NCBI GenBank assembly: GCA_006937955.1
Contig: SSNP01000017.1
Location: 2,306,345-2,370,344 of the forward strand
Direction of reading: 5' to 3'
DNA: 64,000 nucleotides
Origin: Pachypanchax playfairii
Taxonomy: Eukaryota; Chordata; Actinopteri; Cyprinodontiformes; Aplocheilidae
Every line of letters starts with the position of its first letter. Position 1 is the first letter of the stretch. Below the pieces are notes generated by a model. That model saw nothing but the letters and a program-made list of their open reading frames with translations. It ran no database searches and had not been told where the DNA came from. Below are positions 50,590-61,439 of this stretch, in pieces. The translations under genes and the position numbers were made by a program.

Positions 50590-50960
50590 GCACGTGTCAG
50601 AAGGTTTTAGCCATCAGTTTACAATATTTGTTAGTGTTGCTTGGTTTCATGGAGCAAACAAAAGAAACATAAATGACTTGAGGGAATATTGTTCTAATAG
50701 TTCTGATTTGTTTTTCAGCATTTGAAGCTAAACGTCAAATTGAGCAATAATAGAAATTAGTTATCTGTGTCCTCTTGAATAACAAGTCACTGTGAAACTC
50801 ATTGGCACTAATGGTGTGACTCATTAAATATTAATACACAAGTCCCTGTTGATTTGGGCTCTGAGTGAAAACAAATGACTCAAGTGAAAAAGTTTTAGTT
50901 TGAGAACTTTCTCTCTCTCATCTATCATCAAAACTATGATAAACATGATTATTTTGTTTC
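50590..50960. repeat. Conserved non-coding block, copy A, of the receptor cluster
   Basis: Shares order and wording with 57030-57365: TTAGTGTTG/TTAGTTGTT, ATGACTTGAGGGA/ATGACTAGAGGGA, TGATTTGTTTTTC, GATGTGATTCATTAAATATT-type, ACAAATGACTCAA. Each copy lies a few kb from a receptor. It is either duplication baggage or a shared control element. Confidence 0.6.
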
Positions 50961-51199
50961 CTTTTTATTATTTTACAAGTAATATTTCAGATATGTCCAT
51001 TTAAAACAGTGGTGTGAATGCATAAACATCAAATGATTCTGAATAATACATTATTAAAATAACAAAGTTTTGGGTTTTTTGACAAAAGAATGAACTAAAT
51101 GAACATGTGCCTTGAATCACCACCTTAACATGATGGAGGGATCATGTCTCCCTGGTGTTGCCGCGGGAGAGTGAAACGTAAACAAACATGGAGTAGCAG

Positions 51200-51549
51200 C
51201 AGATTCTGGTGGTTTTGGGATCTTTTGTGTTTGGTGAACGTACCAGATCAATATTCTGCAGCACTGGACTCAGGATGAGCAGATAAAGAGGCAGAGGACA
51301 ACACGAGGCGGCTGAGATGGCTGCACAATATAGTCCACTTCCTGCTTTTGGTGCGGTCCCAGTCCGGTTGCGTTCACACATGCAATCGAACCGAGACCCA
51401 CGTTTTTAGGCGGACTAGAGTTCGATTGTTTGGTCCGAATCAGAGTTCGGTTGCCTGTTCACACCTCCCCAAATGAACCAGATTTTCTGTGCAAACGAAC
51501 TAGAGTTCGATTCAAGCGGACTAAAAAGGGCTGGTGTGAACGCACCCTT
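51200..51549. mobile_element. DNA-transposon fragment ending GTGTGAACGCACCC
   Basis: The right end GGCTGGTGTGAACGCACCCT and the interior (GGTCCGAATCAGAGTTCGGT, GAACTAGAGTTCGATT) match a widespread fish MITE family whose other end would read GGGTGCGTTCACACC. That left end is not found here, so the copy is truncated. The left limit is approximate. Confidence 0.45.
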
Positions 51550-52066
51550 TTCCTTGTGATTCAGATAGTTTCAAAGTTTCTGCAATTGATGGTAATGTTT
51601 CTGTAAATTTTGCTGAAAACAAAGTGATCAATGATGTCAACAAAAGATCAGTGGAAAAGACACAAAGTACAAAACAGTAGTAGTCAAAAACACAAGTACA
51701 TTTTAATGCAGAACTTTCCTTCAAACGACTGAATGATCATTGCAATCATTAAAACATCTCTTTAACTTTAACTCTTACTTTCTGAAATATTTGATGATTA
51801 AAGAAGTTACACTGTTCTACTACACATACAACACATCAAGTTGTATGAAGTGTACAGTTCAAGGGATATAAGAGTAATATTATTTAAATCCACCATCAAC
51901 ACTGTTATTTGGAAGCAGACTTGGAAACTGTACGAATCTTTCGAAACTGAAAGTGTTAAAATGTCATGATTGTTTAAGTCAGACTTGCATGTTGACACAA
52001 GTAAACATTAGACATGTGTTCAGTCTCTGAACACAGAATGAGACATAATAGATATTTATTCTCCAC

Positions 52067-52264
52067 AAGTTCTTATTTCTTTTCTAGAATCCATTTAGAA
52101 AATGTTCTCATAGAATCTAAAAAGACAAACTCTCTTGAGCTCTCTTTGTACCAGAAGCCTACACGTAACATGCAGCAGTAAAACCATGTCATCATTATGG
52201 CTATATGATTTCTGAAGTTTGTCATTTATACTTGATTGAACAGAAGAGTGTAAAAGTTTGTGAT
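52067..52264 (-). pseudogene. Scar of a tandem odorant receptor unit with its coding sequence deleted
   Basis: Starts with the receptor 3' flank seen beside copies 3 and 4 (GTTCTTATTTCTTTTCTAGA) and passes within a few bases (about 52090-52098) into their 5' flank (AGAAAATGTTCTCATAGAAT). It then jumps to the further-upstream stretch (GACAAACTCTCTTGAGCTCT, TTTGTACCAGAAG). The whole receptor frame is missing, plus about 120 bases of leader at a second junction near 52123. Confidence 0.7.
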
Positions 52265-52743
52265 GGCTCTGCGACGCATGCAGGCGGGTACGGGGCTGGC
52301 TCAGTGGAGTTGGGCTCAGGTGAGGAGGAGCAGAGAGCAAAAATAATGGGAGGTCGGGGCTGCACTGATCTGACTACTGAAATAGTCCCCTTCACTGCAC
52401 AGATCTGCAGGAAAAAAAAAAAATCTGAAAGGTTGGGCTGCATGTGGCGGTTCCTCTGGAACAGGGCTTGCATCACCCACAGAACCACTTGCATGTCACT
52501 CTGATCCAACAAGGCTGAAGCCCCCTGCAGAGTAACCAACAGTTCACAAAAACAAACTCTCTTCTCCTCAGCCCTTTGTCCATGCAGTAGGGATCCTGCT
52601 GGGTCCTTGGTCTGGTCAGCTATTGCAGGTGGGTTTATTAAAGCCAAGAACCAAAGTGCAGGAAACCACAAGGAGGTGTGGGGGATTAACTGAACTGAAA
52701 TGCCTTTCCATCCAGTTTCTAAACCTGCCTTTATCCTATTCAG

Positions 52744-52875
52744 GGTCGCAGGGGGCTGCTCTGATCCAGTCCAGAGTGATGTCTAATAAGAAGCTGAACG
52801 TGTTTTTCAGTTAACGTCCACTTAGACAAGTTTCAAAACAGTAGCTTAAAGTTTTAAAAGTTATTTAGTACTGCT
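52744..52875 (+). repeat. Dispersed repeat of unknown class, copy 2
   Basis: Wording CCAGAGTGATGTCTAATAAG, then TCCACTTAGACAAGTTTC and AAACAGTAGCTTAAA, recurs at about 23735-23850 and in part at 55388-55440. Confidence 0.6.
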
Positions 52876-53077
52876 TTTAACATTTTGTACATATCAGTTT
52901 ACACATGAATCAAAGCAAGTGTGATATTAAGTTTACCATGAGTTCTGTCATTTCTCAAAGTGAGATGTGATTGTATAGCAACAGTTATGTATTGAGAATA
53001 TATATATCATCTGAACCCAAAAATAAAAGAAAGGCAGACATATTCATGATCAGTAAATTCTTATTTCTTTTCTAGAA

Positions 53078-54007
53078 TCACCATTTTACTTTGTTCTTAA
53101 ACTGAATACAGAGAACATAGTGTTCCAGTGCAGCTAAAAAGGTTTCATCTCTAAGGCCATAAATGAGAGGACTCAGACATCTTGGAACAATAATAAACAT
53201 TATGTAGTTGAAGTATCTGACATTTATAAATAACTGCAAATTAATTTGAAGCACAGCAGATTCAATGAAGGGGCACCACAGCTGGATGAGACAGAGCAGC
53301 AGCTGGAACGCATGAAGAAGCACTGTACGGAGCCCTTTTTGTGTTGACTTTTTATTCTCTCCTGAAGCAACTTTGGCAACTCTCATTATTTTAATGTAGG
53401 AAAAGGCAATGGTGATGCTCATAATCAAAAAGTAAAACTGACTCAAAGCTGACCTCAGGTGACCCTGCCACCTGTGCAAGATGAAAGCCTCAACAGAACA
53501 GACTGAGTATCGTTTAAAAAAACTGAATGTGACAGATGAGAAGAAAACTGAAAGAAACACAATACAAGGTATTAAACTGATACAGTGAATAATGAGGATG
53601 CCTTGCAAAGCTCTGCATGCAGTGCACAGCTCTACATGGCGCAGGGGCATGCAAATGGCCACATAACGCTCCAGTGTCATCGCTGTCAGAGTCACTGGTG
53701 TGACAAAATTATACAAAGATGACACAATGTAAATAATAAGACACAACCACATTTCTATTGTCACAACAAAATAACTTAAAATAAGCAACATGTTAGTAAT
53801 TAATAAATTTAAACAATCAGACAATAATGTGTTGGCAAATAAAATATAACGCATGTTTGTATAAAAAATGTCCTTCAGAAAAAATATTGTGATCATCATA
53901 AAGTTAATACAGAGAAGAACTACCACCAAAACCTGAACAAAAATCACTTGATTGTTAATCTGTCGATTCAGTGAATTAACACCAACAACAGAGCTGTTGT
54001 TAGTCAT
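53078..54007 (-). CDS. Odorant receptor, fish OR131-2-like (copy 3)
   Basis: Single-exon seven-transmembrane receptor of 309 aa starting MTNNSSVVG (glycosylation site NNS). TM2 holds ILFANTLLSDCLNLLITNML, TM3 ends LERYVAICMPLRHVELC, TM6 begins HAFQLLLCLIQLWCPFIE and TM7 ends PRCLSPLIYGLRDE. Nearly identical to copy 4 in TM1, TM4, TM5 and the loops, but different in TM2-TM3, where it resembles copy 2 (LIIYIV). Intact and probably functional. It shares at least 300 bases of 5' flank and a short 3' flank with copy 4. Confidence 0.92.
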   Translation of the reverse strand: MTNNSSVVGVNSLNRQINNQVIFVQVLVVVLLCINFMMITIFFLKDIFYTNMRYILFANTLLSDCLNLLITNMLLILSYFVVTIEMWLCLIIYIVSSLYNFVTPVTLTAMTLERYVAICMPLRHVELCTACRALQGILIIHCISLIPCIVFLSVFFSSVTFSFFKRYSVCSVEAFILHRWQGHLRSALSQFYFLIMSITIAFSYIKIMRVAKVASGENKKSTQKGLRTVLLHAFQLLLCLIQLWCPFIESAVLQINLQLFINVRYFNYIMFIIVPRCLSPLIYGLRDETFLAALEHYVLCIQFKNKVKW

Positions 54008-54099
54008 TATCTCAGAAATAAATACAAGACTTTAAAAAATTGCTTTTCATCCAAGTCACATATCAAGAGTATATTTAAGATGAAATTATTGTCAGAAAA

Positions 54100-54425
54100 T
54101 GTTCTCATAGCATCCAAAAAGAGTGGAAAATGCTCTGATCAGAACAAAAATGTGTCTGCAAATATTTTAGAAACCTAAAGCTGAAAGACACGAGATCATT
54201 ACTGTTTCAAACCCTCACAGTGCTAATGAGCACGTTGTGAAGACAAACTCTCTTTTAAGCTCTCTTTGTACCAGAAGCATACATGTAACACGCAGCAGTA
54301 CTGTGAGAAAAAAAATGTCGTCATCACAGCAGATTTCAGAAGTTTATCACAAGAGAGGAAAAGTTTGTGATGGACACAAATAACACACAATGCACAAACG
54401 TGTATGTGTAAAGAGCTGGAGGAGG
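54100..54425 (-). repeat. Duplicated 5' flank of odorant receptor copy 3
   Basis: Matches 61440-61770 beside copy 4, for example AAAATGTGTCTGCAAATATT, AGACACGAGATCATTACTGT and TCTTTGTACCAGAAGCATAC. It probably holds the receptor promoter and leader exon. Confidence 0.75.
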
Positions 54426-54499
54426 CTTGGTGTCTGTTTGCCTTAACATTATATTCTGACAACTCATGTAAACACACGATAAAATCTGGAAAAACAACT

Positions 54500-54880
54500 A
54501 AGAATCAGAATTGGGTTTATTTAGTCAAGTATGTTACATTGTGCCCGTGAAGCGAAGCACCGGGATCCACGATGAGGATCTGGAGGTCCCAAGCCTTACC
54601 TGTTGTTTCCTGTCTGTCAGAAAGTTTGTGATCCCCTGACAGGTGGAGGCTGGGACAGTTTGGACTGGAGGACTTCTGGGAGGATGATGTTAAATGCTGA
54701 GCTGAAGTTCATGAACAGCTTCCTAACTTACAGTACGTCCCTGCAGTGTTGAGGTGCTGTAGGATCTAATGCAGCTACATGTTGACTGACTGAATCATCC
54801 ACTGACCTGTTTGCCCTGTATGCAAACTGCAGGGGGTCCAGTAGGGGTCTTGTGAAAGTCTTCAGGTGGTTTAATGACGA
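54500..54880 (-). mobile_element. Truncated LINE, 3' part
   Basis: The AGAATCAGAATTGGGTTTAT stretch with GTCAAGTATGTTAC is the usual 3' tail of a fish L2/CR1-like LINE. The rest aligns with the reverse transcriptase portion at 62285-62510 (AACTGTCCCAGCC, CATGAACTTCAGCTCAGCAT in minus sense). Confidence 0.65.
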
Positions 54881-54979
54881 TTTTTATTGCAAATTTTGTA
54901 AAGACCAAAATTTAAACACCTTTTAAACTTCACCTTTGTGAAATATGGTTTAAGTAGTAACACACATCATTTCAGTTTT

Positions 54980-55440
54980 TCTTCTACATTTGTCTAAATA
55001 ACCTTTCCGCTTTTTTACAATTGACGTAAATAACCGTGTCTCAGACGGCCATTGCTCGAACCGGCTTTGCAGATAACGATGCCGTCAGATATGGTGGCGT
55101 ATTTGCTTCTTATTTTTAATGCACAATTATTATCAATGCTAAAACAAAATAAAAAATGTTTTTTGCTTGCTACTCTTTTAGATTGTCCTCCAACATGATG
55201 TCAACAAAAAGCAAACTCCAGTCAGTTACCCAAAAAAGCTAACTGTTAGCCTTTATAGGAGCGAATAGTGTCCGTTGCTGCAACAAACAGCTGTTGCTGT
55301 AAAGCAGCAAAAGAACCACCCACTCACGGCCGCGACCCGGAGCACTGAAGTTGCTCAGCATATTGTAGGACCATCAGAGCGTCCAGAGTGATGTCTAATA
55401 GGAAGCTGAACATGTTTTTTGTTAGCCTCCGTTTAGACAG
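54980..55440 (+). repeat. Dispersed repeat of unknown class, copy 3
   Basis: GTCTCAGACGGCCATTGCTC at the left and GCGACCCGGAGCACTGAAG, then GTCCAGAGTGATGTCTAATA at the right, in the same order as the copy at 23.3-23.85 kb. Confidence 0.5.
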
Positions 55441-55706
55441 GTGTATTTGATGGTACAGAACAATATTGTGGGTTTTTGGGGGTTAGACTGCTTGCGATTG
55501 AAGATTTATGTAAATTTGGCAAGCTGAACCCAACAAATTCTGTACTACTGTACAGGAGACAAGTCACGGAAGAGCTTGCAACTATATACAACCAATCAGA
55601 ATACAGAACACAACGCGCTGTAAAAAATGCAATATTAAAATTTAAAAAATCAACTAAACAGCAAGGCAGTGAAAGATGAACCGCGGTATAGCGAGGGACC
55701 ACTGTA
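55441..55706 (-). mobile_element. Tigger/pogo-like DNA transposon fragment
   Basis: On the minus strand the right end reads CAGTGGTCCCTCGCTATACC followed by GCGGTTCATC, the terminal repeat of Tigger-type Tc1/mariner elements, flanked by TA. The other end is not recognised. The interior has a short open frame but no transposase signature that I can name. Confidence 0.5.
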
Positions 55707-56295
55707 TAACATAAATAATGCAGTGTACAATATGAAACACAATTACATAAACTGTCTTATTTTATATTTAGTTCACTGAATCTGCAGGTTAGGTTGCCTT
55801 TAGTGATATTTAGGATCCAGCAGGTGTCACTAGACCAACACAGCAACACAGTATCGACACAGTGTCAATACAGTTTGGGCAATGTGCCAGAATGCTTCAT
55901 GAGGCCTCATCTACCCATCACTAGCTCTTTACTGTTGCATACATTTGTCACTGTCTTCAAAAATAAAATCATACCACAAACCTTTAACAAGACAAGTTGT
56001 CTGCACACAATTCAGAAGGACCCAACCAACTCCCATTGTTTCATTCACCAAGTGAAGCAGCAGCTCTCAGGTGAGTTTTTAAAAGTCTTCATTGTGCACG
56101 TGACACAGCTGTTCCACATCAAGCTTCATTAGAACCTTCTTCAGATGAGGTTCTTTACAATGACACTGTGAAAGTTATGTCATAGAAACCAGCTGGATTA
56201 TAAAGCTGTTGACTTAATTTATCAGTAATGAAGAAAGACCTCAGCTCAGAGGCTTAAACATTAATGTTGTGGAGGACGACAGAAGTTTGATAACA

Positions 56296-56503
56296 ATAAT
56301 AAAATTTCTTTAATAATCCCTCTTGGGAAATTCGGCTCTGCATTTAACCCATCTTCACCGTGAGGTGAGGAGCAGAGTGCAGCCATTTTGTACGGTGCCC
56401 AGGAGGCAGTTGCAGAGTTCAGTATCTTGTCCAAGGACACTTCGACACATAGCCTCTGCCAGGACACAGGATTGAGGTCCCGACTCCCGATAGAGGACGA
56501 CAG
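56296..56503 (+). repeat. SINE-like dispersed fish repeat
   Basis: Wording TCTGCATTTAACCCATCTTC, GTGCAGCCATTTTG, CAAGGACACTTCGACAC and ATTGAGGTCCCGACTC is a known fish repeat body that normally ends in a tRNA-like head such as the one at 45806. Confidence 0.6.
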
Positions 56504-56599
56504 TTATTTTGTCAAATAAATAAGCACCATGTGTCTAATGTGTGTATGTATATCCAACCAATCACACACCCCCCTCCTGCTTTTTTCACAAACCGCACA

Positions 56600-56862
56600 C
56601 TGGGTAGGAGGCAGGGGACATCCTGGACAGGTCCTCGGTCCATCGCAGGAACACCATTCACTGACACATAAGGACAATTCAGAGTTGCCAGTTAATCTCT
56701 TGCATGTTTTTGGAGTTTGGAAGGAAACCAGAGTCTGTGGAGAAAACTCACACATGCATGGGGAGAACATGCAAACTCCATGCAGAAAGGCCCCAGCCCA
56801 GATTCAAACCTGGGACCTTCTCACTGCGAGGCAACAGTGCTATGAACTGCACCAATGTGCAG
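56600..56862 (-). repeat. SINE-like dispersed repeat
   Basis: Reverse copy of the family at 35281: GGACAGGTCCTCGGTCCATC, ATGGGGAGAACATGCAAACT and CAGATTCAAACCTGGGACC are all present in order. Confidence 0.65.
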
Positions 56863-57029
56863 CCTACTTACATCTCAATGTATTAGAATTAATGTCACAA
56901 ACTTGTGTTATGTTAAATGCTTGTGTTGATCTTTTGACCTTTTATTTGACTTTATTTCATCTGGACTTTGTTTTTAAACAAAGAAGTCTTTGCTGACTAA
57001 TCTAATATTATAGATAAAAATGTCAGTAG

Positions 57030-57365
57030 GTGTATGCAAGGAAGTTTGATTTAAATCATTTTGCAATATTAGTTGTTGTATGGCTTCAGTGAGCAAATAA
57101 AAGTCATATAGATGACTAGAGGGACTATTGGTCAGATAGTAATGATTTGTTTTTCTTCATGTGGACTAAGACATCAAATAGAACAATGATGTGAGATCAT
57201 TATTTCTGTTCTCTTGTGACCAAATATATCCAGTGAAGCTCATTAAAAAATAATGATGTGATTCATTAAATATTAAAACAATATTCCCAATTGATGCTGG
57301 CTCTGGGTCAAGACAAATGACTCAACAAGTAAAAAATGTTTTATTTGAATGGTTTTTTTTCTTTC
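57030..57365. repeat. Conserved non-coding block, copy B, of the receptor cluster
   Basis: Counterpart of 50590-50960, with the same order of short matching runs through its whole length but many substitutions and small indels. Confidence 0.6.
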
Positions 57366-58538
57366 TCACCTTTGACCAAAAAATGCTAACATGCTTGGTG
57401 GTTGAGAGATACTGCCTAGAGATGACGAAGCTGCAAGGTAGATGGCACCTGCCGTGGCGGTAATCCCCAAATCTGGTGGTAGAAACCTACGATGAAGGGA
57501 GCCGTAAAACTAATAAAGGACTCCTACAGAGGTTGGTTAGCTGATTGCCATTGGAAGCAGCTGATAGGCTCTGGCTTACCAAAATATCAGATTTCTAACA
57601 ATAAACTTTGTTCCTCCACTCAGATCTTGCATTTGTGGTTGAGTTAACCAAATATATTACAGATTTAACTGGTCACCATGGACTCAGTTCCACAGTGAGA
57701 CTGGTGGAGTTACACAGCATGTGTCTGAGCTTTTGACAGGGTCACCATTCACAAACATTGGTGTTTCTCCCTTTCAGAAGCTTCTGGTTAGTTCATTCCA
57801 CCCAGGGACTATTCTCATGTCATCTCACCAGATCACGAACCCCAACTGTTTATCCAAAATGGTTTGGATGAGAACTTTGGAGATGCTGCATGTTCCTAAC
57901 CCAGTGCAGTATTAATTTTGAACTATGGCCATCATCCTATCTGACAGAATGAACAGCATTTGTGCTATCTCTTCTTACCAGTAGAGTACAGGTTTAGGTT
58001 TAGGATATGTCCATATGGGCAAGAAGAACAGGTATAATTTTTTCCTTTGACAAACTTTTTATCGACTTGATAAGAATCTTTAATCGCCTCACTCCTGAGT
58101 GGGAGGCAGCCCACAGTCTGTTTTCCTTGAGGTAGCAATGTAGCAAGAAGGTCACTGATCATGTAACTGCCTTTATAGCCAACAACAGTAACCGGAATGA
58201 CAAAGTGCTTTGCAATGCTTTTTACCAGGGACAAACTCACTGCTGAACCTGGCGGACACCTTGGAGAAGCTGGAGCTCCTGGCCATTTGCATTAATGAAC
58301 GGCAGAGAGAGCCGGCTGAAAGAAAGAATGGAGATCCAGCTGCAGCTCCCTGTCTTCCCACACCCATGTCATATCCTTATCTGTTTCTCCGCTTAAGCCC
58401 ACAAGCACAAGAATGTTTCTTTTATTTTTTTATTTTAATGTGGCATCTATTTTCTTCTACTTTGTGATATGAGTGAATGTCAGGACAGATTTACTCCACA
58501 ACAGCTGAGGTTTAAATTACTCCATCTGTTGTAAAGTG

Positions 58539-59515
58539 TAGGGATGTCCCGATCAAGATTTTTTGCCCTCGAGTCCGAGTCTGAGTCATTTGATTTTGAG
58601 TATCTGCCGATACAGACTCCTGATCCGAATACATAATACATTAAAAAATGAATAAAAATGAGCAATTAAACAGATCTAGGATGTTCCTTATGTTGTACTG
58701 AATTCACCCTATTTAATATTTAGCTGCAGGGACAGGACAGCCAGCAGTCCTGGGACTGGGACAGCCGGTTGCGGTCACTCCAGCACGTCCTGGGGTTTCC
58801 CCTGGGCTTCTTCACGGTGGGAGTCATGAATTTGTTACTTCTGAGTAAAAACGAACATGACGAAAGCGCATTTCTGTACTGTGAGCATGCAGACAGTCCG
58901 AACGCACACAAACCGGTGGACGGACAATACATTATTAAATAAAACATTATGTAATTAAATAAGCTGATCAGAACGGCAGACATTGCAGAAAGAGTGACAT
59001 GATCATGGGCTGTCTTCTGCATGCAGTAAGTGATGAACAAGTTTGAGATAATATCATAGGGATTTCATATGACTATAAACTAACACCGGAACTCATGCTA
59101 ACGCAGCTAGCGAAGCTAGTGGAGCTAACGTGGCAACATTCTCAACACAACATAAACACGAGCCAATTAAAAAAGCTTACCTCGAAGAAAATATACGCAT
59201 CGAGGCCTTTATAAGTCCTCATCTTCTCCACTCTTGTGTAGAATACAGGACTGTTAACATTCACATTTTCACACACGTTGCGGTGGGCGTCATGGGAACG
59301 CATCCCCTCTTAAAATGGCGGCTGCGGGTTGCGAGGGAAACTGTCCCAGATACTGACGTCACACTAAAAGGTGTATAGATATGTTAAAAACTAATAAGAA
59401 TATATGTACATATATGTCCGAGTTCTGATCGGGAGATAACGTCTGATTCTGATCGAGTATGAAACTGTGTGATCGAGCCTGATTTCCGATCACGTGATCG
59501 GATCTGGACATCCCT
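58539..59515. mobile_element. Long MITE-family copy with TAGGGATGTCC termini
   Basis: Left end TAGGGATGTCCCGATC, right end GATCTGGACATCCCTA, inverted. Flanks GTAAAGTG and GTATAGTT match at six of eight bases, consistent with an aged 8-bp hAT target duplication. About 977 bases, longer than the copy at 46.4 kb. No intact transposase frame. Confidence 0.7.
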
Positions 59516-60415
59516 AGTATAGTTCACTTTATTTCTAGGGCACAACTGATCGTATCTGGTTTCTGAGGCGGAGTGGACATGCAGAGAGACAAACATAACC
59601 TAACACAACTTCCTAACCCAACCCTCTGCATTTATCTGGGCTTAGGACTGGCATAAAGAAGACACTGGCTTGTGCCCCCCTTAGGTTGCATTAAAGGTCC
59701 TGTATCCTGCTATTTTACAGCTTTCAACATCTATGATAGACACATATATGATAAAATCTTACCTTTGGTGTTATATAGTCTGTCCTAAAATACAACTTTT
59801 ATTCTCAAGTTACTCTCTGACTAGAAAGTAAAATGCTCAGTTTACGTAAAATCCTCTCTCTCCTCCAGGCCCCCCTCCTCGTGAGTGCTGTCCCTCAAGC
59901 TGCCTGAATAAAATGGTGAATAAATTCCTGTAACTCTCGCAGCCAAATTCACATTTTCACCGAGACATTTTTAGAAAGTAATGAAATATCATCACAACAT
60001 ATTTAAAAGCTCCAAGAAGTTGATTTTCTATTATATAGGACATGTAATAATTATAACAACTTTTATCTATACAGCCAAAAACCAAAGTTGTTCAAAAAAG
60101 GCAGAAAAGACAATTTTATTAGACAGAAAACACAAAAGAATGCAAAACAGATATAGTGGGACTATGACAGGGTGGAATTACTTATTTAAACTTTGTTCTT
60201 AAAATGTGGCATAATGAGAAAAAATGTTTGCAGAAAATTCCCTGTTTACAAATAAATCTAAACAAGTCTAATATTATTAAGTTCACCATCAGTTCTGTCA
60301 TTTCTCAAAATGAGACGTGATTGTAGCAACAGTTACATATTGACTATAATTATGCATCATCTGCCAGAAAAAGAATGGCAGACATATTCATGCTCATCAA
60401 GTTCTTATTTCTTTT

Positions 60416-61354
60416 CTAGAATCGCCATTTTACTTTGTTCTTAAACTGATTACAGAGAACATAGTGTTTCAGTGCAGCTAAAAAGGTTTCATCTCTGAAG
60501 CCATAAATGAGAGGACTCAAACATCTTGGAGTAAGATTAAACATTATGTAGTTAAAATATCTGATGATCACATATAACTGCAAATCAATCTGAAAAACAG
60601 CATCTTCTATGAAGGGTCGCCACAGCTGGATGAGACAGAGCAGCAGCTGGAACGCATGAAGAAGCACTGTTCGGAGCCCTTTTTGTGTTGACTTTTTATT
60701 CTCTCCTGATGCAACTTTGGCTACTTTCATTATTTTAATGTAGGTGAAAGCAATGATGATGCTCATAATCAAAAAGTAAAACTGGTTTACAGCTGAACTC
60801 AAATGACCATGCCACCTGTGCAAGATGAACACCTCTGCAGAACAGACTGGGTATCGTTTAAAAAAATTGAAAGTGACTGATGAGAAGAAAACTGAAAGAA
60901 ACACAATACAAGGTATTAAACTGATACAGTGAATAATGAGGATGCCTTGCAAAGCTCTGCATGCAGTGCACAGCTCTGCATGGCGCAGGGGCATGCAAAT
61001 GGCCACATAACGCTCCAGTGTCATCGCTGTCAGAGTCACTGGTGTGACAAAACTGTACAGCATTGAAAAAATAACAACAATAAGACACAACCACATTTCC
61101 ATTGTAACAGAAAAAAAAGTAAAAAGAAGCAACATATTTGTAATTAATAAATTGAAACAATCAGACAATAATGTGTTGGCAAATAAAATATAACGCATGT
61201 TTGTATAAAAAATGTCCTTCAGAAAAAATATTGTGATCATCATAAAGTTAATACAGAGAAGAACTACCACCAAAACCTGAACAAAAATCACTTCACTGGT
61301 GATCTTTCGTATCCGTGAATTACCACCAACAACAGAGCTGTTGTTAGTCATCAT
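60416..61354 (-). CDS. Odorant receptor, fish OR131-2-like (copy 4)
   Basis: Single-exon seven-transmembrane receptor of 311-312 aa; the start is MMTNNSSVVG, and either Met could serve. TM2-TM3 reads LLLFTFFSVTMEMWLCLIVV, different from copy 3, while ILFANTLLSDC before it and LERYVAICMPLRHAELCTAC after it are almost unchanged. TM6 reads HAFQLLLCLIQLWRPFIED and TM7 ends PRCLSPLIYGFRDE. Frame intact. Youngest tandem partner of copy 3. Confidence 0.92.
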   Translation of the reverse strand: MMTNNSSVVGGNSRIRKITSEVIFVQVLVVVLLCINFMMITIFFLKDIFYTNMRYILFANTLLSDCFNLLITNMLLLFTFFSVTMEMWLCLIVVIFSMLYSFVTPVTLTAMTLERYVAICMPLRHAELCTACRALQGILIIHCISLIPCIVFLSVFFSSVTFNFFKRYPVCSAEVFILHRWHGHLSSAVNQFYFLIMSIIIAFTYIKIMKVAKVASGENKKSTQKGLRTVLLHAFQLLLCLIQLWRPFIEDAVFQIDLQLYVIIRYFNYIMFNLTPRCLSPLIYGFRDETFLAALKHYVLCNQFKNKVKWRF

Positions 61355-61439
61355 CTTAGAGATAAATACAAAAAGACCTTAGAAAACATCTGCTTTTCAT
61401 CTGATTCATTTATCGAGAGTTATTTCTAAGCTGATATTA

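Larger units (their letters stand above)
48366..53077. other. Repeat-rich spacer between odorant receptor copies 2 and 3
   Basis: Contains an ATCC microsatellite with a SINE-like repeat, a TTAA-flanked MITE, a conserved non-coding block (about 50590-50960), one end of another DNA element (51200-51549), a scar of a deleted receptor copy (52067-52264) and a dispersed repeat (52744-52875). A 149-codon minus frame at 52222-52671 overlaps the scar and has no recognisable domain. Confidence 0.6.
54008..60415. other. Repeat-rich spacer between odorant receptor copies 3 and 4
   Basis: Contains the duplicated receptor flank, a LINE fragment, a dispersed repeat, a Tigger-like end, two SINE-like repeats, conserved block copy B and a long MITE copy. 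Frames near 57965-58467 on both strands are open but not recognised. No gene is supported. Confidence 0.6.

Noticed and set aside
52222..52671. 149-codon minus-strand open frame
   Set aside because: No domain and no splice or start support. It overlaps the receptor scar and unrelated sequence, so it is most likely chance.
57965..58467. Overlapping open frames on both strands
   Set aside because: Some protein-like wording, but no recognised family and no start or splice context. Left as unexplained spacer.
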